Assembly: GCA_024291935.2 (NCBI GenBank)
Contig: CM044306.1
Coordinates: forward strand, 7,700,001-7,764,000
Reading direction: 5' to 3'
DNA length: 64,000 nucleotides
Source of the DNA: Okapia johnstoni
Taxonomy: Eukaryota; Chordata; Mammalia; Artiodactyla; Giraffidae
Part shown: positions 1-21,371 of the stretch, piece by piece
How the letters are laid out: every line of letters begins with the position of its first letter
Position numbering within the stretch: position 1 is the stretch's first letter
Translations under genes and position numbers: made by a program
Notes under the pieces: generated by a model
Seen by the model: only the letters and a program-made list of their open reading frames with translations
Database searches by the model: none
Told to the model about the DNA's origin: nothing

Positions 1-9215
<9,215 letters not shown>

Positions 9216-9289
9216 ATGTGCACCACCCTCTTCCTGCTCAGCACCTTGGCCATGCTCTGGCGCCGCCGATTCGCCAACCGGGTCCAACC
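9216..9289 (+). CDS. PRCD: PRCD exon 1, coding part
   Basis: The start ATG has a GAGCC context. The exon encodes residues 1-24 plus two bases of Pro25 and ends at CAACC|GTGAGA. It includes the lipidated Cys2 and the membrane segment. Confidence 0.97.
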
Positions 9290-12024
9290 GTGAGAAACTG
9301 ACTGGGCCACAGGCTGGGGTGGGGGGAAACAATTGGGCTGAAGGTGGGCAGGGGCTGCCTGGACTCGCAGGGAGGCTGGGAAGGACTTTCCAGGGAGCCC
9401 TGAGAGGCTCCCCCTTGGAGTAGGGGGCACGTGGAGTTCTTTGAAGATGCTGGCTGCGGCCTCCGGTCCCCAGAACCCAATATGGCTTAGGTCTTGCAGA
9501 GAAGCAGGAAAGGGGTCTGGGGTCTGGGGTCTGGGATCCGGGTGTTGCCCACAGCTCCGCCGACCTCTTTTCCCTCCCGCAGAGAGCCCAGTGGAGTCGA
9601 TGGGGCAGTTACAGGCAGCAGCTTGGAAACAGACCTCCAGTCCTCAGGCAGGTAAGGCAGAAGAGCCTGGGGTGGAGCAGGGAGAGCGTCATGAAGGAGG
9701 CTGCCACCGTCCCTAGTCCCTGCCCAGGTCCTGGGGGGTACGTGTGTGTGTGTGTGTCTGTGTGTCTGTGTCTGTGTCTGTGTCTGTGTATGCACTCCAG
9801 GCTGGCCCCTCACCCCAGCTAGCCTGTTCGCTGTGTGCCTACAGGGTAGGCTGAATGTCTGTTTTCTCCGGCTGGGTATGAGAGTCCCAGCCTCCCCCTC
9901 TGGACCCAAACTGCTCTGTCTGGCGTGTCCGAGTGTGGGGTGGTCCCCAGGGCCCCCCTGTTGGGAGGCGCAGGGGGAGTGGAGAGAGGGAGGAGACAGC
10001 AGCAGCTCTATGATGCTTGGCTTGCCCTCCCTTCCCCCTCCCTCTCCCGCGGCCCCCGCCCAGCCTCGGCAGCTCCATTGCCTGAACCTCCAGCAGGATT
10101 CGCTGTCCGGTCCCCAATAGAAGGCGCGGGAGGCGCATGACATCACCGCCACCGAGTGCCATTGGCTGGGCAGCCCCTGCGGGCAGGACACTGTCTCCAG
10201 TGGCCAGAAAGTTAACTCTTCCCTCTTCTGAAGCCATGTGGCCTTTAGAAGGGGTGAAGTTTGGGTGGGGGGGAACGTCTGGACTTTTTCTTCCCCGGGT
10301 GACTAGTGTCCTTTGATGAGAGGAGCTCTATGCCCAACAATACACTGCAAAATCAACCATATTTGTTAGGGACACACTATGGGAGATATTGGCCTGCGGG
10401 CCCTAGTATGGGGGCCTAACTGAAGAGGGACGTTCTCTCCTGTAACAGCTTCTTCCAAGCCCCTGGCACCACTTCTCTTACTCCTCGTGAAAGACAGAGT
10501 GGGATGCCCTTGGGCTGTGGGGACCCTGGGAGGAGGCTGTCTTCCCCACAGGGCTCAGATGGCTGAGACAGGCAGCATGCACACGCATGCTTGTCTGGGT
10601 GCCCCATGTCTCACCCAGGGTGTGGGGGACATGCCTGCGGTGTGACCCCTAGATAGGTCGAGATGGGCCATAGAACGTGGGTCTTCCTTGGTGTTTCTGC
10701 CCTGACTTCTCAGTCTTTGGATTCCCCTAGGTTTGGAATGTCAGAACCATGTTCCCTGGCTCCCTGCCCACCCCCCACTCCATCTCCCCTACCTTCCCTG
10801 GGTCCCCAGGAAGCCCAGGGCCTGTGCAGGAAGCAGAGTCATTTCTGGGATGCCCTTCCTCTTAGTTCCCCAACTGGGGATCCAACCTGGAAGGCAGCGC
10901 CTCACCCACTGGTCCTCCAGGAAAGCCTCTGGTCCTCACTGTTGGGTTTGGGTCTAGAGCAGGGCAGGCAAGGGTGCTCAGTTGCTCAGTTGTCTCTGAC
11001 ACTGTGAAATCCCATGGATTTAGCTCACCAGGCTCTTCTGTCCATGGGATTTCTTGGGCAACCGGAGTGGGTTGCCATTTCCTCCGCCAGGTGATCTTCC
11101 TGACCCAGGGATCGTACCCATGTCTCCTGCATTGGTAGGTGGATTCTTTACCACTGAGCCACCAGGGAAGCCTGGAGTAGGGCAGCCTGAGTTTAAATCC
11201 CACCTCCCCTCTTACTGAGAGCCTGTGGGCAAATTATGTAATCTTTTTATTTATATGTAAACTGAGATTAATAACAGAGTGGTTACAAGGTTTCTGTGAG
11301 GTTTGAGTGAGATAACCATTATAATGCACTGGGCACAGAGTAAACTGCTCAATTATCACCAGGTTCTCTCTTGCTGTTATAAGATCAGTGCTTTATTCTT
11401 CCCTGGGGGGCTCTCGTACATTAACTCACTCAGAAGAGGCCCTGGCCCCAGAGGTCCGGCACTTCAGGTGTTTCTGGCTCTTGTCAATGTTGCAGGAAGC
11501 TGAGGGACAGGGAGATGGAAATGACTTGCTCGAGGTCGTCCGCCCAGTTTGTGGTTGACATGGGCCTGGCAGGTCTCTGACTTCAGACAGTCCATCTCCT
11601 CCACGTGAAATGCCCCTGGACCTCCTGTCAGGAGAGAAAAGGCCAAATCTGGGACCATCTGGCTGGGCCTGGTCTGCTATGGCCTTGCCAGAAGGAAGCA
11701 GTGGCCTGTTAACTCCTTGGGACTCAGCTAACTGGAGAACCTGGCCTCCCATCTACCCCTCCTGCTGACGGCGGCTCCATGGAGGGCTGGCCTGGGGGCA
11801 GGCAGTGGTGGGGGGTGCGTGGAAGATGGGAAATTTCTGCTCTCCAATTCCACTGTCGTTAATTCCAACTGGCTTCTGGGGAGGGCTCCTGCTCCTCTAT
11901 TATAGGGTGAATTGCTAGGTGCAGGGCTGGGAGAAGGGAAGACTGGAAACAGGGGCGGGTCATCCCCTCCGGTCCTCTGACTCCGTGTTCTTTCCTGTTT
12001 AGGGAGAAAGAGCCTCTGAAATAA
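9216..12024 (+). CDS. PRCD: Photoreceptor disc component PRCD (three coding exons)
   Basis: PRCD is a small protein of rod and cone outer-segment discs, and mutations cause progressive rod-cone degeneration in dogs and retinitis pigmentosa in humans. The three exons (9216-9289, 9583-9651, 12003-12024) join in phase to exactly 54 codons, the family length. The N-terminus MCTTLFLLSTLAMLWRRRFA has Cys2 (the known palmitoylation site and disease residue), a hydrophobic segment at about residues 4-15 and the polybasic RRR that follows; the C-terminus is GREKEPLK. Donors are GTGAGA and GTAAGG; acceptors are CAG and TTTAG. The gene looks intact. It is transcribed divergently from CYGB. Confidence 0.97.
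9583..9651 (+). CDS. PRCD: PRCD exon 2
   Basis: This 69-base exon encodes EPSGVDGAVTGSSLETDLQSSG, between a pyrimidine-rich CCCTCCCGCAG acceptor and a GTAAGG donor. It is the acidic, Ser-rich middle of the protein. Confidence 0.97.
9737..9792. repeat. (TG)n / (TCTGTG)n microsatellite in PRCD intron 2
   Basis: An interrupted TG tract grades into TGTCTG units. Confidence 0.95.
10974..11173 (-). repeat. Bov-tA SINE, reverse, near full length
   Basis: It runs from GCTCAGTTGCTCAGTTGTCTC to GAGCCACCAGGGAAGCC, the complement of the tRNA-like head. Confidence 0.92.
11180..11350 (+). repeat. MIR SINE
   Basis: It shows AGTTTAAATCCCACC, GGGCAAATTATGTAATC and GAGTGAGATAA in MIR order. Confidence 0.7.
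12003..12024 (+). CDS. PRCD: PRCD exon 3, coding part
   Basis: After TTCCTGTTTAG the frame reads (R)EKEPLK and stops at TAA. The end of the 3' UTR was not identified. Confidence 0.95.
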
Positions 12025-12809
12025 GCCCTGGTCTCTTGAGGCGGAGCTCAGCCCCAGGGCCTGGGATCAGCTGGCCACGACAGGTAGGGCAGGGTCTGCA
12101 GCCTTGAGAGCAGAGGGAAGGGCTGGGGACAAGGTGGGAACGACACAGAGTCCACAAGGCCTGGCCGCGTGGGGGCGGAGCAGGCTAGGTGGTCATGGCA
12201 GAGGTTGAGGGTAGGAGGGTGGGCTCCTTCCGGTGGCTCCTGCCTGGAGCCTGTTGTGTTCCAGGTCACAACGTAAGGGTTAGTTTTAAGAGAACAAGAG
12301 GTTATCTCAACAGCATTTTCTAGGCCTGGGGATGAGGTAGTGGTCCTGCTGGGGGCCTGAGGGCTGTCTAGAGGACTTCTCAGGGAGAGGCGGCACTCTG
12401 GGATGTCCACTCTGAAATACAAGCCCCCGCTCTGGGATGGGAGAGCCAGCCCATCAGCTGGGTTTTCTCTTTCAAGTCCTGGTGTGCCCCCCACCCTGGA
12501 AGGACGATGTGCTGGAAGCAGCAGCTGCAGGAAGGGGACTGGAGAAAGCAGTTGTCGAGAAGGTAGACTCCCCTTTCGGCCTGGACCGCTGGTCTGCACG
12601 GCCCCAGGCCCTGGCCGTGGGGCTCCTGGAGAAGCGGGCCTGGTTGGGTAGGCGGGAGGGACGGAGGAGCTTGAGCTCTGGGACAGGCTCCCTTTCTTGG
12701 AGGCCGCCCAGAGAGAGGGAGTCAGTGGGGTGTCCCAGCCCTGTTTAACTCTGGGGCAACTCTTGCCACCTGGGGCGACAGGAGGGAACAGTAAGGAGTG
12801 AGGACTCCA

Positions 12810-12985
12810 GAAGTGAGGGACAGCAGTGGCTCACGTTTGCCAAGGAGGGGCTGCCTGTCATCCTCTGCTGAACCCTCACAATAACCCATGGAGGCTGGTC
12901 ACGTGATCACCCACGGTTTAGAAACGAGGAAACTCGCAGAGAGGTTCGCTGATTTACCCAGCGTCACCCAGCCGGAAAGTGGGGG
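12810..12985 (-). repeat. MIR SINE, reverse, diverged
   Basis: CCTCACAATAACCCATG followed by GAAACGAGGAAACTCGCAGAGAGGTT is the reverse MIR core. Confidence 0.6.
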
Positions 12986-13248
12986 ACCCCAGGCTCATAA
13001 GGGGGAGGGGGTGCAAGCCTCCTGAAACCACCTGGAATCTGCAGCTGCTCAGGCGAAGAAGCGGTTTTGCTGGCCTGGCCACCCATCGCTGGCAGCTCAA
13101 CTCGTCCAGGGCTGTGTGGTGTCGCTTGGGGGTGGTGGCACTCACGTCCTGTGACATTTGCCTCTCCCGGGTTCCCAGAGCCCAAGGGCCGGCTGGGTCT
13201 GTGAGGTGTCTGCCTGCAGCTGGATGGAACCCGCAGCTTGTCCTCGCA

Positions 13249-13312
13249 GCGTGCGTGTGTGTGTGTGTGTGTGTGTGCGTGCGTGTGTGTGTGTGTGCGC
13301 GCGCGCATGCAC
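13249..13312. repeat. (TG)n/(GC)n microsatellite
   Basis: A tract of TG dinucleotides, interrupted by TGCG, ends in a GCGCGCGC run. Confidence 0.95.
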
Positions 13313-14867
13313 GCGAGCCTGTGTTCCAAGCGGGCAGTAGCGTGTGGGGAGAAGCGTGACACTCGTTTTTGTCAGTCTGCTGACTGCTCAGTAGCGGCGG
13401 CGGTGGCCTCCTTTGCCCCCAGCTGCTCTGCCATTTCTCTCTCTTTACGATCCTGCCCGATCCTTAGCGGAGATAAAAGCAGATTTCCGCTTCTACTCCC
13501 TGAGATCCAGGCGCAGACCCAGCAGGCAGCTGCTGCCCACTGCCTCGCGGCCATTCATCTTCCCAAGCCCCCCTCCCTCCTCCCACGTGCATCTCTCCGC
13601 CCCCTCCAGCCTCCACTGCCGCCCCCCACCAGGAGCGAGGGCTCTGCCTGGTCGGCCCCTACACCCTGACTTTCGAGAAAGAGGAGCTGGAGGAGCTCTG
13701 TAGACAGCAGGGAAGGCTGAGATGCAGCAGACTCGGGGAACCCACTCTCAAGGGACAGGGAGGAGGCGCAGCCTGCTGCAGGGAGCCTGGTGGTTCCGTG
13801 GGAGCCTCAAAAAGTAGGGCAGGGCGGAGGCAGGGGAAGGGTCACACCAGGGGAAGGAGCTCCGTGCTGGAGCCGAGTCAGAGCCCCATGTCCGCCTGAC
13901 TTGGGCCCCAAGTTTGTGACCACCTGTCTCAGCTCCCGTCAGCCTGTCTTTCTCCAGGAGGCATCACTGTCCTGGTGACAGGACTCACAGGCTGAGGGCC
14001 AGAGGGCACTGTTCCCAGGACCTGGCCTGTGTTCCCTGATCCTATCTTTGCATTCATTCTCTAATCTCTCTGCCATATTCCTGTCACTTCATCCTGGCTG
14101 CTGCTCTCTGCCTGTCTCCTTCCACTGGGCTGAGGCACTGTCAGAGCAAGGTCGGCTCGTCGCACCGGGGCTGGCTCACCGCCCAGATACGCATCCACAG
14201 TGACACCCCTTTGCAGCCCTGTTCTCAGAGCCTGCCCAGGAGGTGAAGGCGCCCCTGGGGACCATTAGCCGGAAGAAGGGAGGGAAAGCGAGAGGAAGGG
14301 GCTGCTGGAGGTGGGGGGAGGTGTCTGCCGGGCTTGGAGGCTGCCCAGGCCCTGGCAGCCAGGGTGCCATGTGGGCTGGGCGGGAGGGGCTCTCTCCCCC
14401 AGGGAGCAGGCTGGCTTTGGTGGGAGCAGATTGTGTTTACACCTTCCCCACACACCCGGCCCACGCTCGGCTCTTATTCTCAGGGCTCTCCCACCCCTGG
14501 GCTCTGCACAGTCTGCACATTGGCAGCTCCTATTGCAGAGTTGCCACCCTTGGCCGAGAACTTCTCTACAGGAGGCTGCCCGGGGCCGAGGCGCCCGTTC
14601 CTCGGCCCACTATCTCCCGTCCCAGCAGCTGGGTTGAAGCCCGTGCGGGGGGTGGACCCAGTGTTCCCAAGAGGCTGAGTCCCTCTCCCTCCCGTTTCCT
14701 TAGAAAGAGCTGCTGCTTGGAAACGAGAGCAGAAAAGTTCAGGGGCTTGGTAGATCAGCTGTAACAAGAGGGAGGGGATTAAGGGCAATTCCAGAGAGAG
14801 AGCTGGGTCCCTCCTGGTCCAGGGTGTGGGCTGTTAGGAAATAATGATCAAGGATTTGAGAGCGAGG

Positions 14868-15086
14868 AGCCCAGGGTCAGAGCACCAGGTTGAAATCTTG
14901 ACTCCACCGCCACTTCATACCTCTGTGGCCTTGGGTACGTTACTGAACATCTCTGTGCCTGTTTCCTCATCTATAACACAGAGATAATAGTGTTAGTATC
15001 CTGTCTCACAGGATTGATGTTAAATTAGATAATGTGTGTAGCGTGCTTACCACGTTACTAAGTGGTCAATATATGTGAGCTAGTGG
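14868..15086 (+). repeat. MIR SINE, long copy
   Basis: It runs from GGTTGAAATCTTGACTCC through CTTGGGTACGTTACTGAAC and TTTCCTCATCTATAA to the TCAATATATGTG tail. Confidence 0.75.
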
Positions 15087-16044
15087 GATTCTGTTTGTAA
15101 ACTGTCAGTTATTGAACAATTACAGAATAATCAGTAGGTAAATCTAATAGCTGAGTCCCTCCCTTCTTTCCCACAGCCCCTCTTGGCCTGTCTTTCCACA
15201 TATATGACCACTGGGCACTGGGCAACTCTGAGACAAACGAGAGGAAGCAGAGGGTGGCACTGCTGGGAAGGGGCCACTGAGTAAGACCTAGCATCCAGTG
15301 AGATGGTACAAGAGCCTGCTGCTGTCGCTTCTGGGTACCTAGAACCCCGTCCCAACCTCCAGGGTGTGGGGACGGTCCTGGCCTGGACACCTGCCCCTGC
15401 CAGAGGCTCCGCTTCTCAGCTCCAGAGAAGACAGGTGGCGGTTGCCCTGATGCTCTTCCACCCTCTGTCTGAATGCTAATCTCCCTGCCGGTGGGAGCCT
15501 GAGTGACAGGGAAAAGGCTGCTCGGAGCTGCAGGGCGGCCGAGGGCAGTAGCTGGGAGCAGGGAGGTGCTGTCGTCTGTGACTTCTGTGGCTGAGGCTCA
15601 GGGCCGCTGCCAGTCTCCCCTGGAGCCTGGGACACGACCAGAGAGCTGATGAGGCGGTGGGGGTGGGGTGGGGGAGCAAGGGAGGCAGCCGCAGCAGCTG
15701 TGTCTGGCGCGACCCTGGGGTGCAGATGCGACCGGGGAGAGTACCGGCCCATCCCAAATGTGTGACTGTGTGTCTACGGACAGGACGGTCCTGGGCAGGG
15801 GCAGAGAGCAGAGGCCCAGTCCTAGAATGGCGGGACACGGCCCCATCTGAGGCAGGCACCATGGCACAACACAACAGCAGGGGGCCCAGCTGGCCTCGCG
15901 GCTCCTGGGGCCCCCTCTGCAGGCACTCCACTGCTAGAGAGAAGCCCAAGACCTTGAGATAGAGCCTCAACAGAAAGAGAAGAGCCACGTGGCTGATGCT
16001 GAGGTTTACTTTGATGATAATGATAATGATACTATTATTAATAA

Positions 16045-16235
16045 TGACTAACAGGTCTCAAACACCCTGTGCCAGGCGCTGTGCCAAGATCTTTATTTAT
16101 AAGCACTGCCCATTTATGAAGCAGGAACTGCTGTTAACCTCATTGACCCAATAAGGAAAGTGAGGTTCACAGAACTCACTCAAGGTCACTCACAGCTGGT
16201 GGCAAAGCCAGGACCTGCGCCCAGGCAACGGCATG
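16045..16235 (-). repeat. MIR SINE, reverse
   Basis: CTGTGCCAGGCGCTGTGCCAAG through AAGGTCACTCACAGCTGGTGG and GCCAGGACCTGCGCCCAGG is the full reverse MIR series. Confidence 0.75.
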
Positions 16236-17639
16236 CCAGAGCTCGTGAGCTGGCGGGGCAGGAAGGGCCTGAGTCTCAAGGAAAGCCAGGGTGACCTGCC
16301 TAAAGGCACAAGGAACCAGTCATGGCCCCACCTGGGTGGTGCCTCTGTAGGTGGGCCGGGAGGGCGTTGCCAGGGTTATCTGTGTGCTCTCTCTTCTGGA
16401 ACCCATGGTTCAAGGGTAGACACTGGGTTTTGAAATGCCCAGTCCTTGCCTGCCAGCTGACAGGAGAGAGGAGAGCGGGCCCTGCGGGATCTGTCATCCT
16501 CTCAGGGAGGAAGCGGTGGCCACCGGCAGGGGTGACAGACAGAGGCCAGCACTCAGAGCCACTGCCAATCTGCTGTCCCCTTCAACCAGGGCAGAGAGAG
16601 AGAGGACACAGCCGGCAGCCTGGTTGGAGGGAGAGCTGAAGGAGGGGGAGGGCTTCAAGCAGGTGGCTTCGAGATGGAGCCCCTGACTTAAACTGGAAGT
16701 AAGTTCTGGTACATAAGGACTACAGACCCTCTCTGTGGGATGCACATGCCCCCTAGTGGGGACTAAGCCTAGAGGATGGACAGAAAATTAAAACAGAAGT
16801 AACCGATGACCATGACCTGTGAGCCTGGGTGGGAAGGGCCAGTCCCATCCTTCGGTGAACACACACACGTCCATTTAATGCCACATGTAGAAGCCAGCTG
16901 AATTAAGCATTAAAGGAGACTATTAATGTATTCACTTGCTTATCTTACAAGCACATATTGGGAGCCCACAACATACAAATCTTGTATTAGGTGTTGGGAG
17001 CGAGACAGCAAAGAAAAAGACAGTGCCTGCCCTGCCAGGTAGAACAAGACCAAGACCTCAGCCTGGGAGGCCCAGTTCTGCCAGCCCAGACACTGCCTGG
17101 CCACGTGACCGTTCCTTCTCTGGGCCTCCATCTCCCCACTTAACAGGCATGTGTTGAACTCAGGTGGGCTGGCGCTGGCAACGTAAAGGACTAATGACTG
17201 TCCTCAGGAAAAGAACTGTCTACTAAGATGAAGTGGATCGATCAGATGACCTCTGGGGACCTCAGAGCTTCTCCCAATCAAAAGAGACTCTGATGGACTG
17301 TGTCTGGAGGTGCTAACAAGGACTCGCTCACTCAACAGACATTTATGGAGTGTCTGTGTGCCAGGCACTGTGGATGCTGAAATGAATTAAGACTTCCTGC
17401 CACAAACAACTAGAAAACTGAGCAAAATATAAGAAACAGACACTTGACAACAAGCAGCACACAGGATGGTGACCTCATGACTTCCTGGGCATCTGCCTCA
17501 GACAGTTCCCTGCCTGTGGCGTGGGGGTGGGGGGCAGTACATGCAGACCACGGTGGTCTCACTAGGGTGAGGTGGCATGATCAGAGTTCAAGACAGTGTG
17601 GCGGGGTTGGGGGGGGGCGGTGCCGAGGAGGCAGTTCCA

Positions 17640-18664
17640 AAGGACATACACACAGATCCATGGGATCCGAAGACAGGACAAAGGTGATTCAACAGAGAAA
17701 GGAAAATCTTGACAACAGAAAACAGAAAGCACTAACCATAAAAACAAAATGGATAAACTGGACTAAATCAAAACTGGAAAGACTAGGAAAAAATATCTCC
17801 CAAGCCAATATCTGAGAAAAGACTTGTGTCCAGAATATATAAAGAACTTTACAACTCAGTAACATGACAGGCTGATAGAAAAGGGAGGGTTTTAATAGAC
17901 TCACCACAAAGAAGTACACATAGGGCCAATATACACAGAAAGATGCTCAACATCACAGTCAACAGGGAGACGCTTGCTAAAACCACAGTGAGATACTACG
18001 ACACACCCACAAGAATGGCCAACGTTAAGACTGACCCTAACAGGGCCTGGTGGGGGTGTGGAACCAGCATTAACTCTTAAATACGTTGCTTGGGGGAATG
18101 TAAGCATCGCAAACCACTGGGGACACCAGTTTGGCAGTTTCCCTTGCAGTTTTCCAAGAGGGATGAAAACTTATGTCCACAAACAGATTTGTATAAAAAT
18201 GTTCATTGCAGCTTTATTAATCATAGTTCTAACAGCCCAAATGTCCATCAACATGAGCATGGATAAAAATATTGTGGTATATTCATCTGATGGAATAATA
18301 TTCAGTAATTTAAAAGGAAATGAATGACTGTTATAAGCCACAGCATGGGTAATTGAGGGAAGCCAGACACAAGAGTACCTGCTGTAGGATTCCATTTATA
18401 TGAAATTCTAGAACGGGCAAAACTAAGCTGTAGTGACACAAAGCAGATCAGTGGTTGTCTGGGGCCAGGGTTGGATGGAGATTGACTGTAAAAGGGTGTG
18501 AAGGGGATCTCTGGGGGATGAAAATGTTCCAAACTGTGATGGGGTTCATGGTTGCATAGGTGTATACACTTATTGGACTACTGCACTGTACATTTTTAAA
18601 TGGCTGCATTTTATTGTACGTAAATTATGCCTCAATAAAGATGACTTAAAGAGTTAAAAAAAAT
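17640..18664 (+). mobile_element. L1 LINE, 3' end (old)
   Basis: The sequence reads as decayed L1 ORF2 end (AAATGGATAAACTGGACTAA..., CATCACAGTCAACAGGGAGA...) followed by the typical segment on fitting a GAGATACTAC / GGTGGGGGTGTGGAACC patch, and it ends in a poly-A-like tract after CTCAATAAAGATGAC. It has no long open frame. The element may begin somewhat further left. Confidence 0.7.
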
Positions 18665-18774
18665 AACCAAGAAGAAAGCTCTTACTCTTGTCTTGCTTAT
18701 GGTCCAGTGGAAAAGCCAGACATGAAAACAAATTATCACAAAATACTGCCTATTAAAAGAGGTATGTTCACATA

Positions 18775-18975
18775 ATAAGAGTTCCGTTTACTGTGTGCTT
18801 CCCTGTGCATGCCAGGTGCTTTGCATGCACAGTCCTAAAACGGTCCTACTGGGTTCGTGAGAGCCTCCACCTCCTCCTGCTGCAGATAAGGAGCTTCAGA
18901 GAGAGGTGAAGTCATCCGCCAGGGGTTACTTAGCTCGAATCAGCAGAGCTGGGACTCGACTCCAGGTCCGCCTGG
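18775..18975 (-). repeat. MIR SINE, reverse
   Basis: TGCCAGGTGCTTTGCATGC ... GATAAGGAGCTTCAGAGAGAGG ... AGCAGAGCTGGGACTCGACTCC follows the reverse MIR order. Confidence 0.7.
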
Positions 18976-19154
18976 TCACAGAGCATGGGCTACATCAGCC
19001 AACCGTGGGAACGCTGGAAGGAGTTGGGGACTGTCTGAGCATCTCAGGTAAGACTTCGCAGAGGAGATGCTGAAGCATGAGTCGGGATTCGGTACAAAGG
19101 GCAGGAAGTGTCCAGGCAAAGAAAACAAACAGCATGCGAGCAGGTGCTGCAGCC

Positions 19155-19358
19155 GTCATGAGAAGGGGGCTCTGCGAAGGGGAGTCATGCCCAGAAAACA
19201 GCAGCAAAGGTCAAGGGCATATCATGCATCCTTCAAATTCACTTATTTTTAAGAAGCCTAGAGAAGGGGGTTTCTGCAAAGGGGAGTCACGTCCAGAAAA
19301 CAGGAGCAAAGGTCAATGGCATATCATGTATCCTTCAAATTCACTTATTTTTAAGAAG
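19155..19358. repeat. 102-bp tandem duplication
   Basis: Two adjacent units share GAAGGGG, CCAGAAAACA, GCAAAGGTCAA, GGCATATCATG and a shared stretch ending TTTTTAAGAAGCCTA, at a constant offset of 102 bases (for example 19219 and 19321). Units differ by scattered substitutions, so the event is not recent. Confidence 0.9.
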
Positions 19359-19689
19359 CCTATTAAGCAATAACTTTATGAAAGGCAACAGGTCTGCAGA
19401 GCAGGCAAATGAAATGTGTGCTACTGGTCACTACAGGAGGGAGTCCACTGCAACCGAAGGTCATCCATTTTCAATAGGGTACAAGTTGTCCTGTTTCTTC
19501 TCCTCCAGAAAGTTAAAAGCTCTGTGCAATGGTCCCAGATTTCTGCTGAACGGGATTTGTGGCCCTCTTTCACAGTCCTCAGAAATTGGAGTGGAAAATA
19601 TCCTCTATGCTTTGAGGATGTGCTTTCTAGCTGGATGAATTAAAACCACCGGAGTTAGCAAAACATGATCCACTGCAACAGTGTATCTT

Positions 19690-19890
19690 TCCAGGAAACC
19701 CAGTACAATGGTTAAGACCATAGGTTTGGAGGCTCACCTGAGTTCTCAGTGCCTTCACACACTAATGACTTTCATTTTTCTGCACTTGAGTTGAAAAATG
19801 GAAGGATAATGACAGGGCTGTTGTGAGAGTCAAATGAGATAGCAAACTGAAGGTGCTTAGGGACATCAAGTTTTATACATTAAATTTGGG
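19690..19890 (+). repeat. MIR SINE, diverged
   Basis: AATGGTTAAGACCATAGGTTTGGA is the MIR head, and GAGAGTCAAATGAGATA the tail region. Confidence 0.65.
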
Positions 19891-19954
19891 CAGCTTTTTG
19901 TATGTCACTTAGATCTCAATTAAAGAGGTTTTAAAAAATATGTATATTCTTCTA

Positions 19955-20154
19955 TCTATTTATCTTTGGTTGTGCTAGGTCTTCACTGCTGGATACGGGC
20001 TTTTTCTAGTCGCGGCGAGCAGGGGGCTACTCTCGGTTTTGGCGCATGGGCTTAGCTGCCCCACGGCATGTGGAAACTTCCTCGGCATGGGATCAAACCT
20101 GTGTCTGCTACACTGGCAGGCAGATCCTTAATCAGTGGACCACTACGGAGGTCC
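19955..20154 (-). repeat. CHR-type tRNA SINE, reverse
   Basis: TTTGGTTGTGCTAGGTCTTCAC through GGGATCAAACCTGTGTCTGC to GGACCACTACGGAGGTCC is the reverse of the ruminant/cetacean CHR family. Confidence 0.8.
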
Positions 20155-21120
20155 GATAGGTAAAGTGGTTTTTTTTAAAAAGGCACTTAAAACAGTGCCT
20201 AGCATGGAGTCAACACTATACATCAGCTATTATTTTCTTCAGGATGGTAATTTGGTCGTGTCCGTTTGTCTTCTTTATTTTGCCATGACCCATTCTTCCT
20301 GAGAATCATCACCAACGAAAAAAGAGAGAATGATTTGGGATCTCTCAATCCCATCATTTAGAGTCATACCATTCTAATGCAGCACCCAGCTTAAGATGGC
20401 TTAAACAATAGGGAGGTTTCTTTTTGAAAATCTCCCACTCTGTATTTCACTCAAACTAAGATGCCAGTGCTCACAGGATGTCTCCCACATTCAGAAATAT
20501 TGACATGTAAAAATATGTGTCTCTGAATCAAACTAAAGGTCTGAAGGCTGGGGACATTGGGACTGGCTTCTCCAGCAGCTCAAAAGCATCTTCAAGGACT
20601 CAAGCTTGTTCTGTCCATCACTGCCAACCTTCTGCTCTTCCTAGGAAGCAGCCCTTCCAGATACAAGATGGCTTCCATGGTCTCAGGCATCACTTCACGG
20701 GGTCCCAAAACCAGAAGGGAGGCTATCGTTTTTCAAAACTAGAAAATTTTCCCAAATGTGGCAGAACTGCACTGCAGACTATTTTCTAAACCAATTCCTG
20801 GCAAAGGGAAGAGATTTCTCACGGGCCTGGTGCAGACTATTCAAGACTCACTCCTCAGGGCAGGGCCGGGGCTTGCCTCCCAGCAGCTCTGCGGTGTTCG
20901 TGACATGGAGGAAGGACAGTGCTGGGGCTATGGGTGCCTGCCACACAGGTGAACTTTTGGGAATATCACTGGTGCAACTGCTCCCCATGTAAGCAGCCAA
21001 CAGCTCAGGAAATACTGCTCCTCCTTCATGTTCTTATTCATAAAATTAAACACTTAACTTTCCAGTTAAGACATTAACCTCAATATTTAAAGACTCTTTT
21101 CTATTAACGTGGGTTTCAAA

Positions 21121-21346
21121 CGTGTGTCCTCAGTTGCTCATTTGTGTCCCACTCTTTGCTACCCCATGGACTGTAGTCCACCAGGTTCCTCTGTCCATGG
21201 GAACTCCCAGGCAAGAATATTGGAGCGGGTTGCTAGTTCCTTTGCCAGGGGACTCTTCCCCACCCAGGGATTGAACCCAGGGTCTCCTGGGTCTCCTGGA
21301 GGCAGACCGGCAGGTGGATTCTTTACCACTGAGCCACCTTGGAAGA
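21121..21346 (-). repeat. Bov-tA SINE, reverse
   Basis: It runs from GTCCTCAGTTGCTCATTTGTG to GAGCCACCTTGGAAGA and lies directly beside a BovB LINE. Confidence 0.9.
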
Positions 21347-21371
21347 CACAGTTTTCGAATAATACCAAGTC

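Larger units (their letters stand above)
9652..12002 (+). other. PRCD: PRCD intron 2
   Basis: The intron holds the TG microsatellite, one reverse Bov-tA SINE at about 10974-11173 and a MIR directly after it. No further coding exon is seen. Confidence 0.8.
12025..17379. other. Intergenic downstream of PRCD
   Basis: Mostly unique and GC-rich. It includes a reverse MIR near 12810-12985, a TG/GC microsatellite at 13249-13312, a CpG-richer block at 13380-13700, and MIRs at 14868 and 16045. Untranslated PRCD sequence could extend into the left part. I see no coding exon. Confidence 0.6.
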
